Positions 1 through 7,739 of a stretch of DNA of 64,000 nucleotides are shown here, one piece after another (within the stretch, counting starts at the first letter, position 1; each line of letters opens with the position of its first letter). The stretch covers positions 186,001 to 250,000 of the forward strand of contig NZ_JALPNF010000003.1 of assembly GCF_023195535.1 (NCBI RefSeq), read 5' to 3'. The stretch comes from Sphingomonas faeni (GTDB lineage: Bacteria > Pseudomonadota > Alphaproteobacteria > Sphingomonadales > Sphingomonadaceae). The notes under the pieces are model-generated. The model saw nothing but the letters and a program-made list of their open reading frames with translations, did not search any database and was not told where the DNA came from. A program made the translations under genes and the position numbers.

Positions 1-1
1 A

Positions 2-547
2 TTGCTCGCGGACGAGCACGAGCTGGAGATGTCGGTCTCGGTAACAACCCGGTCGATGCGACCCGGCGAAGTCGACGGCAAGGATTACCATTTCACCGAC
101 CTAGAGGGCTTTCGCGACATGGTCGCGAAGGACGAGTTCCTCGAATGGGCGCACGTCTTCAACCACCGCTACGGTACCCCGCGCGCGCAGGTCGAGGAGA
201 TGCTCGCCGCCGGCAAGGATGTGCTGTTCGACATCGACTGGCAGGGCGCGCAACAGCTGTTCCAGATAGCCGGCGGCGACGTCGTCCGCGTCTTCATCTT
301 CCCGCCGTCGATGGAAGAGCTCCACCGGAGACTCACCAGCCGCGGCACCGATTCGACCGAAGTGATCGAGGCCCGCATGTCGCGCGCGGCCAACGAGGTG
401 AGTCACTGGGACGGTTACGACTACGTGCTGGTCAACGACGACGTCGACAGCTGCATCCGTGGCGTGAAGACGATCCTGGCCGCGGAACGCCTGAAACGCT
501 CGCGCCAGACCGGCCTCATCGGCTTCATCCGTCGCCTGACCCGTTAG
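2..547 (+). CDS. gmk: Guanylate kinase, 5'-truncated by window edge
   Basis: Guanylate kinase phosphorylates GMP to GDP with ATP in the cytoplasm. The visible 181 codons are the C-terminal nine tenths of the protein. The GMP-binding signature SVTTRSMRPGEVDGKDYHF is at the start, followed by the GTPRAQVEEML and DVLFDIDWQGAQQL segments and the lid region with RGTDS. The P-loop (GxxGAGKS) that should come just before is outside the window, so the real start lies upstream of base 1. The first listed codon only opens the visible frame. The gene converges on the ATP12-type gene, with a palindromic repeat between the two ends. Identification is firm. Confidence 0.95.
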   Translation: MLADEHELEMSVSVTTRSMRPGEVDGKDYHFTDLEGFRDMVAKDEFLEWAHVFNHRYGTPRAQVEEMLAAGKDVLFDIDWQGAQQLFQIAGGDVVRVFIFPPSMEELHRRLTSRGTDSTEVIEARMSRAANEVSHWDGYDYVLVNDDVDSCIRGVKTILAAERLKRSRQTGLIGFIRRLTR

Positions 548-558
548 TCCTTCCAACC

Positions 559-643
559 GTCATCCCAGCAAAAGCTGGGATCTCCCCGATCCGGGTCGCA
601 GCACTCGCCAATCGGGATACCCCAGCTTTCGCTGGGGTGACGG
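559..643. repeat. Palindromic intergenic repeat, family E
   Basis: Two imperfect inverted arms, GTCATCCCAGCAAAAGCTGGG and CCCCAGCTTTCGCTGGGGTGAC, are separated by about 40 bases. Each arm is itself a small hairpin. It sits between the convergent ends of gmk and the ATP12-type gene. Related copies lie at 11961-12025, 35554-35638 and 38998-39078. Confidence 0.85.
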
Positions 644-666
644 ACTTGGAGGGGTTGGGTAAGCTC

Positions 667-1353
667 CTAAAGCTGAAGCAGCCCCAGAAACTCTACCCCG
701 ACTCCGAACTCCTTGCGCTTCAATTCGCGCAACTGAGTCGCCTGCCAGTCCTCGCCCCACATCTCGACCGACCAGTCCTCGTCGATCCCCGCCGCGCCCC
801 AAGCCGTGTCGGCATCGATTTCGCCCTCGATCAGCGCCAGCCCGATCACCAGTGACCCGGTCAGCGTCACCACCGGCGACAATCCGGCCAGCCGAAAATT
901 GTCATACGCTGCGACCGCTTCATAAAGCCGCGCGATCGTCGCGTCGGGTTGTGCGACGTGCATAACGCCGGTGGTTACCGCGAACGTCACGTCATACCGA
1001 CCCCGCGCCCAGGCCAGCAGCGGATCCCACGTCGCCGCCTGCCGCTCGACCAGCGGCGGCGGGCCGTCGGCGCGGTAACAGAGCAGGTCGCTCTCGCCAT
1101 ACGCCGCCAGCCGCGCGGCGAACTGCGTCGGATCGTTAGCGATCGGATCGGTCGCTGCATTGGCGAGCCCGGTCAGCGGCATCGTCCGCGGATCGATCGT
1201 CTCGCCGACCGCGCGCCATTCCTCCGCGACCGCCTCGGCCAGCGCATCGCTCGGCAACGCCAGCGGCCGCCGCCCGGGCGTCCGCACCGGCTTGCGGTCG
1301 AGCGTCACCACCCGGTCGGCATCGATCGCGACCTCTTTCCAGAACCGCTTCAT
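667..1353 (-). CDS. ATP12-family F1-ATPase assembly chaperone
   Basis: The 228-residue protein matches the ATP12 family, which in mitochondria and alphaproteobacteria helps assemble the F1 alpha subunit. Visible family features are the N-terminal FWKEVAID and VTLDRKPVRTPGR block, the EEWRA segment, the SDLLCYRAD block, and the C-terminal TGSLVIGLAL and EDWSVEMWGED blocks. There is no signal peptide, in keeping with a cytoplasmic assembly factor. It is the last of a minus-strand group with a small membrane protein (1367-1582) and a HAD phosphatase (1579-2238), with a 13-base gap upstream, so co-transcription is likely. It ends near the family E repeat that separates it from gmk. Confidence 0.9.
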   Translation of the reverse strand: MKRFWKEVAIDADRVVTLDRKPVRTPGRRPLALPSDALAEAVAEEWRAVGETIDPRTMPLTGLANAATDPIANDPTQFAARLAAYGESDLLCYRADGPPPLVERQAATWDPLLAWARGRYDVTFAVTTGVMHVAQPDATIARLYEAVAAYDNFRLAGLSPVVTLTGSLVIGLALIEGEIDADTAWGAAGIDEDWSVEMWGEDWQATQLRELKRKEFGVGVEFLGLLQL

Positions 1354-1366
1354 GCGCCCATTCCAT

Positions 1367-1582
1367 TCATTCGAGCGTCCGCCAGCGATGTGCCAGGCTG
1401 CGCGGGACGAGTCCGATCATCACCAGCGCCGACAATACGATCGCTACGCCCAGGATTTTCGGTGCAAAGTCATGCGCGCGCGCCACCAAAATCAGCCCGA
1501 GCAATGCCCCGGCCACGCCTGCCAGCCGGATCCCGACGAGCACCATCCAGCGCCGTTGCGCCAATTTGTCTGCCTCGGTCAT
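1367..1582 (-). CDS. Small membrane protein, two TM segments
   Basis: A 71-residue protein that begins MTEADKLAQRRW, followed by two hydrophobic segments (about residues 13-32 and 36-56) and a basic C-terminus. The start is set by the ATGA overlap with the stop of the upstream HAD phosphatase (4 bases), which indicates translational coupling. The longer frame reading upstream would run inside the phosphatase gene. Sphingomonads often carry a small protein here between a phosphatase and ATP12, but its function is unknown to me. The operon position between HAD and ATP12 is the main clue. Confidence 0.75.
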   Translation of the reverse strand: MTEADKLAQRRWMVLVGIRLAGVAGALLGLILVARAHDFAPKILGVAIVLSALVMIGLVPRSLAHRWRTLE

Positions 1583-2238
1583 GGCCGCGCCACCATGTGC
1601 AGCAGGTCCGGCATCGCGGTCGCAACGACATCCGCACCTGCGTCGGAAAGCTCGTGCACGTCGTGATACCCCCAAGCAACTCCGACCGCGCGCACACCTG
1701 CCGCGCGCGCCATCGCCATGTCGAAGCTCGTGTCCCCGATCATCGCGGTCGTCTCCGCGCTCGCGCCCGCCTCGGCGATCGCCGCGAGCAGCATCGCCGG
1801 ATCGGGCTTCGACGGATGCCGGTCCGCGGTCTGCAGCGTCACGAACCGCTCGGTGATCCCGTGCGCCGCGAGGATATGCGCGAGGCCCCGATCGGACTTG
1901 CCCGTCGCCACGCCGAGCAGCCAGCCGTCGTCGGCCAGCGTCCCGAGGACCTCGGCGATCCCGTCGAACAGCGGTTCGTCGGCCAACTCGCCACTCGCCC
2001 GCATCGCATGGAACGCGTTCTTGTAGTCGGTGGCGAGCGACCGGTGCAGCGCCTCGTCCGCTTGCGGCAACAAGACCTGCATCGCCTCAACGAGGCTCAA
2101 GCCCACGATCCGCCGAATGTCCGCGCGCGGCGGCGGGATCAGTTTGGCGCCCTCGAACGCGCGCTCGCACGCGACGCAGATATTCGCCTGGCTGTCGACG
2201 AGCGTTCCGTCGCAATCGAACACGGCAAGACGGGTCAT
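1579..2238 (-). CDS. HAD-family hydrolase, phosphoglycolate-phosphatase-like
   Basis: A 219-residue haloacid dehalogenase phosphatase. Motif I is FDCDGTLVD with nucleophile D8 and acid D10, motif II is ATGK around residues 111-114, the motif III lysine is K144 in HPSKPDP, and motif IV is GDTSFD at 168-173. The cap region between motifs I and II is helical (C1 cap), as in Gph/PGP and beta-phosphoglucomutase-type enzymes. I chose the ATG at 2238, directly before the first beta strand, over the one at 2277, which adds 13 poorly fitting residues. The substrate cannot be read from sequence; phosphoglycolate or another small phosphomonoester is likely. First gene of the HAD - small membrane protein - ATP12 group. 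Confidence 0.88.
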   Translation of the reverse strand: MTRLAVFDCDGTLVDSQANICVACERAFEGAKLIPPPRADIRRIVGLSLVEAMQVLLPQADEALHRSLATDYKNAFHAMRASGELADEPLFDGIAEVLGTLADDGWLLGVATGKSDRGLAHILAAHGITERFVTLQTADRHPSKPDPAMLLAAIAEAGASAETTAMIGDTSFDMAMARAAGVRAVGVAWGYHDVHELSDAGADVVATAMPDLLHMVARP

Positions 2239-2390
2239 GGAGTTTTCCGGAAACACATGGGTGGCGTCGTAGATCATGGGGTGCGGAAGGGGAACGTCAA
2301 ACCGGGGGCTAGGGGCTGGGAGCCATGAGGCATGAGCCGTGGCCGTGAGCTAGATGCAAAGCGTTAGCGCAACCGCACCACCCATGTTCC

Positions 2391-2464
2391 CCCGCGGACG
2401 CGGGGGCCCAGCTAAGTACCGACAGCGCCCCTGACTCCTGGACCCCCGCCTTCGCGGGGGAACA
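2391..2464. repeat. Palindromic repeat, family B variant
   Basis: CCCCCGCGGACGCGGGGG and CCCCCGCCTTCGCGGGGG hairpin arms about 40 bases apart, in the 486-base gap between the HAD phosphatase and the pseudouridine synthase. Apart from this repeat and the family A copy beside it, I see no gene in the gap. Confidence 0.75.
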
Positions 2465-2495
2465 GCCTGTGCTGATAAGCTGCGTCCAACCAATC

Positions 2496-2600
2496 CACCC
2501 CGGCGAAGGCCGGGGCCCAATTGGGGGACGTCGCTAACGGAGGAAAGCGCTCCATTATGCCGACCTTCCCAATTGGGCCCCGGCCTCCGCCGGGGTGGTG
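2496..2600. repeat. Palindromic repeat, family A
   Basis: A long imperfect palindrome of about 105 bases. The outer arms CACCCCGGCGAAGGCCGGGG and CCCCGGCCTCCGCCGGGGTG are joined by CCAATTGGG-type inner arms around a variable loop. This is the reference copy of family A; others are at 4578, 8489, 29060, 37793, 48006, 49700 and 53661. It lies downstream of the pseudouridine synthase. Confidence 0.9.
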
Positions 2601-2724
2601 CATGCGTTTAAACCCTTACCTTATCCATCGTCGCTCTCCCTCTCCCCTCGGGGGAGAGGGAAGGGGCCCGCGGCCGCTTGGCCGTGGGAAGGGCGAGGGC
2701 ACGCGTCAGCCGGCAGGCCTCAGA

Positions 2725-4041
2725 TCACCGGGTCCCAGGACCACTCCGCGGCCCAGGCTTCCCGGCACCACCCGGACGACCCCGCCCGGCCGGCTTGGCG
2801 CCTTCAACCCGAGGTCCACTCCGCGGTGCGCCGAACTTCGACCCGGCCCCCGTCCTGGGGCCCCCCGTCTTCGGCGCACCCGTCCTGGGCGCACCCGGCT
2901 TGGCGCCCGGCTTCTTCTCCTCGACAACCCCACGCCCACGCCGCTCACCCTTGCGCTCTTTCCGAACAGACTTCGCATGCGCCTTCGCCCGCGACTTCAT
3001 CTGCTCGCGCGTCGGCGCGGTCTTCTCGTCGAGCACCAGGTCATCGCCCAGCTTCTCCTCGAAGCCCAACTGCTTCAGGCTCTCGGCGAAATGCGTCGGC
3101 AGCTCGGCGGTCACGTCGATCGACCCGCCATCGGGATGATCCACCTTGATCCGCCGCGCATGCAGATGCATCTTCCGCGAGATCCCGCCGGTCAGGAACG
3201 CCGCTGCGCCGCCGTACTTGCCGTCGCCAACGATCGGATGCCCGATCGCCGCCATGTGCACGCGCAACTGGTGCGTGCGGCCGGTGAACGGCTGCAACTC
3301 GACCCACGCCGCGCGGTTGCCGGCAAGCTCGATCACGCGGTAGCGGGTGCGGGCAGGCGCGCCCTCGGCTTCGTCGACGTGCATCTTCTCGCCGCCGGTG
3401 CCGGGCTGCTTCGCGATCGGCAGCTCGATCATGCCGTCCTCGATCGACGGCACGTCGACCACCAGCGCCCAATAGACTTTCCGCGCGGTCCGCCCCGAAA
3501 ACGCCTTCGCAAAGAATGCCGCCGCACGCGACGTCCGCGCCACCAGCAGTGCGCCGGACGTATCCTTGTCGAGCCGGTGGACCAGCTTCGGACGCCCCTC
3601 ATTGTCGTACTGGAGCGCATCGAGCAGCCCGTCGACATGCTGCGTCGTCTTGGTCCCGCCCTGCGTTGCCAGACCCGGCGGCTTGTTCAGCACGAACGCT
3701 TGGAAATCCTTGTGGATGACCATGCCTTGCGCGAGTTCGGTTTCTTCGTCCGACAGGATCACGCGTTCGCGGACGCGCTTGGGCTTGTCGACGTCGGCGG
3801 TGGCTTTGTCGGCTTCGGGCGGTGGCACGCGGAGCATCTGGCCCGCGGCGATCCGGTCGCCCGGGGTCGCGCGCGCGCCGTCGACGCGGAGCTGCCCGGT
3901 GCGCGCCCACATCGCCACCGTCGTGTAGCTCGTCTCGGGCAGATGCCGCTTGAACCACCGATCGAGCCGGATGCCGTCATCGTCGAACCCGACGTTGAAC
4001 TCGCGGAAACCCATATCGCTATCGCTTTTGCCCGCAGTCAT
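2725..4041 (-). CDS. RluC/RluD-family 23S rRNA pseudouridine synthase with basic tail
   Basis: A 438-residue protein that isomerises uridines in 23S rRNA or tRNA. An S4-type RNA-binding segment is at residues 20-75. The catalytic RluA-family signature HRLDKDTSG is at 155-163, with the catalytic aspartate at D158. Downstream blocks GRTHQLRVHMAAIGHPIVGD and the KMHLHAR region are typical. RluC and RluD are near 320 residues. The excess is a C-terminal tail from about 340 rich in Lys, Arg, Pro and Gly, with GAPRTG/GAPKTG/GGPRTG repeats, probably a disordered RNA-binding extension. The start overlaps the crcB stop by 4 bases, so the two are coupled. RluC, RluD or another target cannot be separated by eye. 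Confidence 0.9.
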   Translation of the reverse strand: MTAGKSDSDMGFREFNVGFDDDGIRLDRWFKRHLPETSYTTVAMWARTGQLRVDGARATPGDRIAAGQMLRVPPPEADKATADVDKPKRVRERVILSDEETELAQGMVIHKDFQAFVLNKPPGLATQGGTKTTQHVDGLLDALQYDNEGRPKLVHRLDKDTSGALLVARTSRAAAFFAKAFSGRTARKVYWALVVDVPSIEDGMIELPIAKQPGTGGEKMHVDEAEGAPARTRYRVIELAGNRAAWVELQPFTGRTHQLRVHMAAIGHPIVGDGKYGGAAAFLTGGISRKMHLHARRIKVDHPDGGSIDVTAELPTHFAESLKQLGFEEKLGDDLVLDEKTAPTREQMKSRAKAHAKSVRKERKGERRGRGVVEEKKPGAKPGAPRTGAPKTGGPRTGAGSKFGAPRSGPRVEGAKPAGRGRPGGAGKPGPRSGPGTR

Positions 4042-4412
4042 GCGACGGCCCTTACTGCGGAGAGACCCGCGAACAACGCGGCGACCGAACCGATCACCGA
4101 CACCAAAACATACCCGAACGCGACGCCGAATGCGCCGCGTTCGATCATCGTGACGACCTCCAGCGAGAACGCCGAAAAGGTCGTAAATCCCCCAAGCACG
4201 CCAACCGCGAGCAGCAGGCGCCAGTGCTCCGACGCGTCGTTCCGCGCCAGCACGCCGACCAGCACGCCCATCAGCAACCCGCCGACGATGTTCACCGCCA
4301 GCGTCCCGAAGGGATAGTCCGGCCCGAGCAGCGCGGTCGTCGCGCTACCCGCCAGATAGCGCGCGCCGGAACCGACCGCACCACCGACCATGACGTAGAG
4401 AAGGGGAAGCAT
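4038..4412 (-). CDS. crcB: CrcB/Fluc fluoride exporter
   Basis: A 124-residue protein with four hydrophobic segments, the size of a Fluc subunit that dimerises into a fluoride channel in the inner membrane. Diagnostic motifs are the N-terminal GGAVGSGARY and the central GGFTTFSAFSLE block that carries the conserved TTFS pore residues. It overlaps the downstream pseudouridine synthase by 4 bases. I saw no fluoride riboswitch in the short upstream gap, which is filled by palindromic repeats. Confidence 0.95.
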   Translation of the reverse strand: MLPLLYVMVGGAVGSGARYLAGSATTALLGPDYPFGTLAVNIVGGLLMGVLVGVLARNDASEHWRLLLAVGVLGGFTTFSAFSLEVVTMIERGAFGVAFGYVLVSVIGSVAALFAGLSAVRAVA

Positions 4413-4490
4413 CCCCGCGCCCTAGCGTGAATCGGGGAAAACGGAAAGGTGCGGTTGGGAGGGGGCTATGCACCCTCGCGGGAGCTATTT

Positions 4491-4543
4491 GTTTCCCCGC
4501 GAAGGCGGGAACCCAGCCTGGACTCCCGCCTTCGCGGGAGAAC
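4491..4543. repeat. Palindromic repeat, family B
   Basis: A 53-base palindrome with arms CCCCGCGAAGGCGGGAACCC and CCCGCCTTCGCGGGAGAAC. One reading frame would encode a FPREGGNPAW-type peptide, the same peptide type found translated inside ligA (46318-46374). Located downstream of the lipoprotein gene and upstream of crcB. Confidence 0.9.
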
Positions 4544-4577
4544 AAGGAGAGGGCAGGCGGAGTGACCCCCAATCGGC

Positions 4578-4684
4578 ACCACCCCGGCGAAGGCCGGGGC
4601 CCAATTGGAGAGGCTGGCGTAATCGAACGCTGCGCTCCGTTAGCGGCGTCCCCCAATTGGGCCCCGGCCTCCGCCGGGGTGGTG
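4578..4684. repeat. Palindromic repeat, family A
   Basis: A copy of the CACCCCGGCGAAGGCCGGGG / CCCCGGCCTCCGCCGGGGTG palindrome with inner CCAATTGG arms, close to the 3' end of the lipoprotein gene. With the family B copy it fills the 300-base gap between crcB and the lipoprotein gene. Confidence 0.9.
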
Positions 4685-4712
4685 CCTGGGTAAACGGAAT
4701 CGCGGAAACAGC

Positions 4713-5441
4713 TCACCGCCCGGCGTTGGAAACCATATCGACATCGCTCCCGCCACTGGCCCGCGCCGTCACATACACCACATACGCGTCGTTCCCCCGA
4801 ACCCCGCCCAGCACATGCTGCTTGCCGTCCGTGCTGTGCCCGGCCGAATACCCCGCCGCGGTCGCCTTCGTGAAATACCAGTCGAGCATCTTCTGCATCG
4901 GCGCAGCACTCGCGAAACTCACCACGCGTAAGCGACACCCGTCGCGATCCGCCCCCGCAGCCTCGGTCAGCCGCGCCGCCGGATACAGCGGCAGGTCCGC
5001 CGGCAACTGGTTCGCCCACCCCGCCGAATAGCCGATCTTCTGCGCACACGCCCCCGCGTCCGGCGTCCCTTGCCGTTCCGCCAGCGCGCCCAGCGTCAGC
5101 GCGCCGTTCGCCGTCTTGCACTCGGGGCAATCGTTCGACGGCGCCGGCGCGCGCTGCAACGTCTTCGGGTCGACCGGATCGGCCTTCAGCGGACCCTCGG
5201 GCGGCACCGCGCCGCCCTCGGGGCGCGTCGGTGGCCGTACCGCATCGGTGTTGGACGATTGGGTCAACCGAGGGTCGACCATGATCTGCCCGCCCAGCGC
5301 CGACGTCAGCGCCGGATCGCGCACCGCGCCATTGGTCAGCTCGGCATCGAGGCTGTTGAGATCCTGCTGGTCGGTCGAGGACCGGTTGCAGGCGGCCAGC
5401 GCGAGCGGGAGGAGCAGGGCGGAGCGCAGGGGAAAGGTCAT
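4713..5441 (-). CDS. Putative lipoprotein, unknown function
   Basis: A 242-residue protein with a lipoprotein signal: a charged start, a hydrophobic run and the lipobox LALAAC with the acylated cysteine at about residue 18. The mature part starts with a polar, Ser/Asp-rich linker. A CPECKTANGAL segment with two cysteines and a C-terminal alpha/beta-looking region without a family motif known to me follow. The ATG at 5441 is chosen; an ATG at 5450 would add three residues. The open frame continues far upstream through a palindromic repeat but is not coding there. It is probably anchored in the outer or inner membrane facing the periplasm. Confidence 0.75.
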   Translation of the reverse strand: MTFPLRSALLLPLALAACNRSSTDQQDLNSLDAELTNGAVRDPALTSALGGQIMVDPRLTQSSNTDAVRPPTRPEGGAVPPEGPLKADPVDPKTLQRAPAPSNDCPECKTANGALTLGALAERQGTPDAGACAQKIGYSAGWANQLPADLPLYPAARLTEAAGADRDGCRLRVVSFASAAPMQKMLDWYFTKATAAGYSAGHSTDGKQHVLGGVRGNDAYVVYVTARASGGSDVDMVSNAGR

Positions 5442-5495
5442 TACCCGCATCCTATGCGCGAAAGACGGTGAAGAAAGCGTTTTCCGCTCACCTCC

Positions 5496-5622
5496 GATCC
5501 TCCCCCGCCAGGGGGAGGTGGCTGGCGCTTGCCAGACGGAGGGGGAGGCACGCGCCAACCTGTGTCCCGCATCCTCCCCCTCCGTCACCTTCGGCGACAC
5601 CTCCCCCTGGCGGGGGAGGATC
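5496..5622. repeat. Palindromic repeat, family C
   Basis: About 127 bases. The outer arms GATCCTCCCCCGCCAGGGGG and CCCCCTGGCGGGGGAGGATC enclose a second arm pair (GACGGAGGGGGAGG and CCTCCCCCTCCGTCACC). Located between the divergent lipoprotein and small membrane protein genes, so it lies in their upstream region. Other copies are at 29207, 32557, 37639 and 55015. Confidence 0.9.
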
Positions 5623-5675
5623 GTAAGGATCCGGCAAGTCTTGCCCGAACCGGTCCGACCCGCCATGTTCTGCTG

Positions 5676-5897
5676 ATGTTGAACATCGTCTCGATCCTCA
5701 TCGGCCTCGTCACCCTGGTGCTCGGCCTCGTCGCCTTCATCCCGCTGCTGGGCTGGATGAACTGGCTCGTCATCCCGATCGGGATCGTCGGGGCCGCAGT
5801 CGGCGCGCTCTCGTCGAGCAGCGGTGGGCGCAACCTCAACATCGTCTTGATCATCATCTTCGCGCTCCGCCTGAGCCTCGGCGGCGGCATCATCTGA
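5676..5897 (+). CDS. Small hydrophobic membrane protein
   Basis: A 73-residue protein made almost entirely of two to three hydrophobic segments (MLNIVSILIGLVTLVLGLVA and following), with a GAAVGALSSSSGGRN turn. The ATG at 5676 is chosen because the sequence upstream is family C repeat. It ends 5 bases before a strong terminator hairpin, which supports it being an expressed gene. Function unknown; a small inner-membrane protein is the only inference I can support. Confidence 0.65.
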   Translation: MLNIVSILIGLVTLVLGLVAFIPLLGWMNWLVIPIGIVGAAVGALSSSSGGRNLNIVLIIIFALRLSLGGGII

Positions 5898-5902
5898 CGC
5901 AA

Positions 5903-5934
5903 AACGGCCCGGCGTTTCCACCGGGCCGTTTCAA
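5903..5934. terminator. Bidirectional intrinsic terminator
   Basis: A perfect 10-bp stem, AACGGCCCGG / CCGGGCCGTT, with an 8-base loop and a T-run on either strand (TTT on plus, TTTT on minus). It serves the small membrane protein ending at 5897 and the glycine-zipper gene ending at 5978 on the other strand. Confidence 0.85.
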
Positions 5935-5977
5935 TGCCTAAACACTCCCCCGGCGGGGGAGGGTTATAAGTCAGCCC

Positions 5978-6577
5978 TCAACGGCAGCGCACGTTGCCCC
6001 GGTCGATCGACGACCCCAGCACCGCGCCACCGCCCGCACCGATCAGCGTGCCGAGCAACTGCGAACCACCGCTCGAGATGATGTTGCCGAGCGCGCCGCC
6101 GGCTAGACCGCCTACGATCAGCCCCGTCGTCCCGTCGTTGCGACGGCAATAATAGCGTCCGTTACCGCCGCGATAGATGCGGTCGTTCCGGCCGAGGCGA
6201 CGCTCCTGGTAATAACGCCCGTCGCGGTAATAGCGGTCGGCGAGATAGCCACGCTGACCCCGCTCGAAGCGGTTATAGTCGTAGCCGCGATACTGTTGCC
6301 AGTTGCGCCCGTCATTGCGGCGGTCCTGGCGGATGTCGCGAACATCGCCCCGGCGATCCTGCCGTGCGTCACGCACGTCTTCTCGATATTCGCGCCGTGC
6401 ATCACGCACGTCACCCCGTGAGTCCGCATTGCGGAGGTCGCGGCGATAGTCGCGCTGCGCGTCGCGGACTTCGTTGTTGTACTCGCGATTGGCGCCCCGG
6501 ACGGTCGACTGCGCGCCGACCGGAATTGCGCCGAACGCGGTGGCGGCAAGGGCTGCCGACAATATGGCAATACGCAT
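5978..6577 (-). CDS. Exported glycine-zipper protein with charged N-terminal region
   Basis: A 199-residue protein with a signal peptide cleaved near GAQ-STV. A long Arg/Asp-rich stretch (about residues 30-95) of repeated DVRDARR/DRRGDVRD units follows, probably helical and amphipathic, then a Tyr/Arg-rich linker. A C-terminal glycine-zipper 2TM domain comes last (YYCRRNDGTTGLIVGG and GTLIGAGGGAVLGSS). Glycine-zipper proteins of this type sit in the envelope and are often linked to stress. The last 60 residues closely resemble the separate gene at 7226-7531, on the far side of osmC, so the two are probably paralogues. Confidence 0.8.
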   Translation of the reverse strand: MRIAILSAALAATAFGAIPVGAQSTVRGANREYNNEVRDAQRDYRRDLRNADSRGDVRDARREYREDVRDARQDRRGDVRDIRQDRRNDGRNWQQYRGYDYNRFERGQRGYLADRYYRDGRYYQERRLGRNDRIYRGGNGRYYCRRNDGTTGLIVGGLAGGALGNIISSGGSQLLGTLIGAGGGAVLGSSIDRGNVRCR

Positions 6578-6689
6578 GATCTCTCTCCCAAATGCTGTGC
6601 ATGCTGAACGGCCGGCCGATGCGGGGGTTGCGTGAACCGCAAACTACGTCGCATTCAGCCGGCCGACAGGTATCTGAGATCAGGCGCTT

Positions 6690-7118
6690 TTAGGCGGCAA
6701 GATTATGCTCCAGCGTGATCTCGGCGTCGAGCACCTTCGACACCGGGCAGTTCGCCTTGGCATCCGCGGCGATTGCCTCGAACTCTTCCTTCGAAATGCC
6801 GTCGACCTTGGCATTCAGCGTCAGCGCCGACTTGGTGATCTTGAACCCGTCGCGGTCCTTGTCGAGCGTCACCTTCGCGGTCGTCTCCAGCGTGCCTGCC
6901 TCGTAACCCTTGCCCGCGAGCGCGAAACTCAGCGCCATCGTGAAGCACGATGCATGCGCCGCCGCGATCAGTTCCTCGGGATTGGTGCCGGGCTCGTTAT
7001 CGAACCGCGTGTTGAAACCGTAAGGGCTGTCGGACAACACGCCCGACTGTGTCGAGACATGGCCCTTGCCGCTCTTGCCGAGACCTTCATATTTTGCCGA
7101 ACCGCTGCGTGTGGTCAT
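6690..7118 (-). CDS. OsmC-family peroxiredoxin
   Basis: A 142-residue OsmC-type organic hydroperoxide peroxidase. The two redox cysteines are C58 (in AAHASCFTMAL) and C124 (in KANCPVSKVL), the normal positions for OsmC. NPEELIAAAHASCF is the family signature. The ATG at 7118 is chosen because AAAGGA lies at the proper distance upstream; the ATG at 7139 has no such site. It probably detoxifies lipid or organic peroxides in the cytoplasm. It stands between two glycine-zipper envelope genes on the same strand but is separated from the upstream one by a terminator. Confidence 0.93.
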   Translation of the reverse strand: MTTRSGSAKYEGLGKSGKGHVSTQSGVLSDSPYGFNTRFDNEPGTNPEELIAAAHASCFTMALSFALAGKGYEAGTLETTAKVTLDKDRDGFKITKSALTLNAKVDGISKEEFEAIAADAKANCPVSKVLDAEITLEHNLAA

Positions 7119-7140
7119 GATGGGGTCCTTTCGGGACATG

Positions 7141-7170
7141 AAAAAAGGCGCCGTGGTTCCCCACGACGCC
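7141..7170 (-). terminator. Intrinsic terminator of the glycine-zipper gene at 7226
   Basis: On the minus strand, GGCGTCGTGG-GGAA-CCACGGCGCC forms a 10-bp stem with one G-T pair and is followed directly by six T residues. It ends transcription of the 7226-7531 gene just before the osmC start. Confidence 0.88.
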
Positions 7171-7225
7171 CGTCTTCAACGCACCACCCGCAAAATGGCG
7201 GCGCGGTTTTTTTAGTAGCGTTCTT

Positions 7226-7531
7226 TTAGCGGCAACGACGATTGTTGTTGCTGGTGCCCTTGTCGATCGCGCGGCCGGCGAGGCCACCGAGGACTGCGCC
7301 GCCCAGCGTGCCGACCGTGCGGTCGCCGCGGGTGTCGACGGTACGGCCGAGCAGGGCGCCACCGACGCCGCCGATGATCGTGCCGGTCGTGCCGTTCGAC
7401 TTCTTGCAGTAGACGCGGCCGTCACGACCACGCCATTCGCGACGATCGCGGGCGTCTGCGGCCGAAACCGGGATCAGGACGGTCGGCAGGACCATCGCGC
7501 TGCAGCCGAGTGCCAGGATGAACTTACGCAT
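7226..7531 (-). CDS. Small exported glycine-zipper protein
   Basis: A 101-residue protein with a signal peptide ending near VSA-ADA. A short basic stretch and a glycine-zipper 2TM domain follow (YCKKSNGTTGTIIGG, then GTLGGAVLGGLAGRAIDKG), with a basic C-terminus ending RRCR. It shares the order YC-[KR][KR]-x-[ND]GTTG-zipper-RCR with the protein at 5978-6577 but lacks its Arg/Asp-rich insert. Probably an envelope or outer-membrane-associated protein. Its own terminator lies at 7141-7170, so it is a single-gene unit. Confidence 0.82.
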   Translation of the reverse strand: MRKFILALGCSAMVLPTVLIPVSAADARDRREWRGRDGRVYCKKSNGTTGTIIGGVGGALLGRTVDTRGDRTVGTLGGAVLGGLAGRAIDKGTSNNNRRCR

Positions 7532-7739
7532 GTTTAACTCCCTAGTGAATTGATCTGGTGGTGTAACGATGTGACTATACGGCGAGTTGCATGAACCGAA
7601 AACAACGTCGCGTTCATCGATGCGTTTGGTTCCGCGGCGATCGGGGGGTGGGCGTGGAAATGCCCCGGATCGGCCACATGACGGGCTCTATGGAAAAAGC
7701 CGGGTTACCGATCCGCGATGTTTCGCTAAGTCGCTGGGG

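Noticed and set aside
4713..5921. A 402-codon frame extending the lipoprotein upstream
   Set aside because: The extension crosses a family C palindrome and lacks coding features. The lipobox fixes the start at 5441 or 5450.
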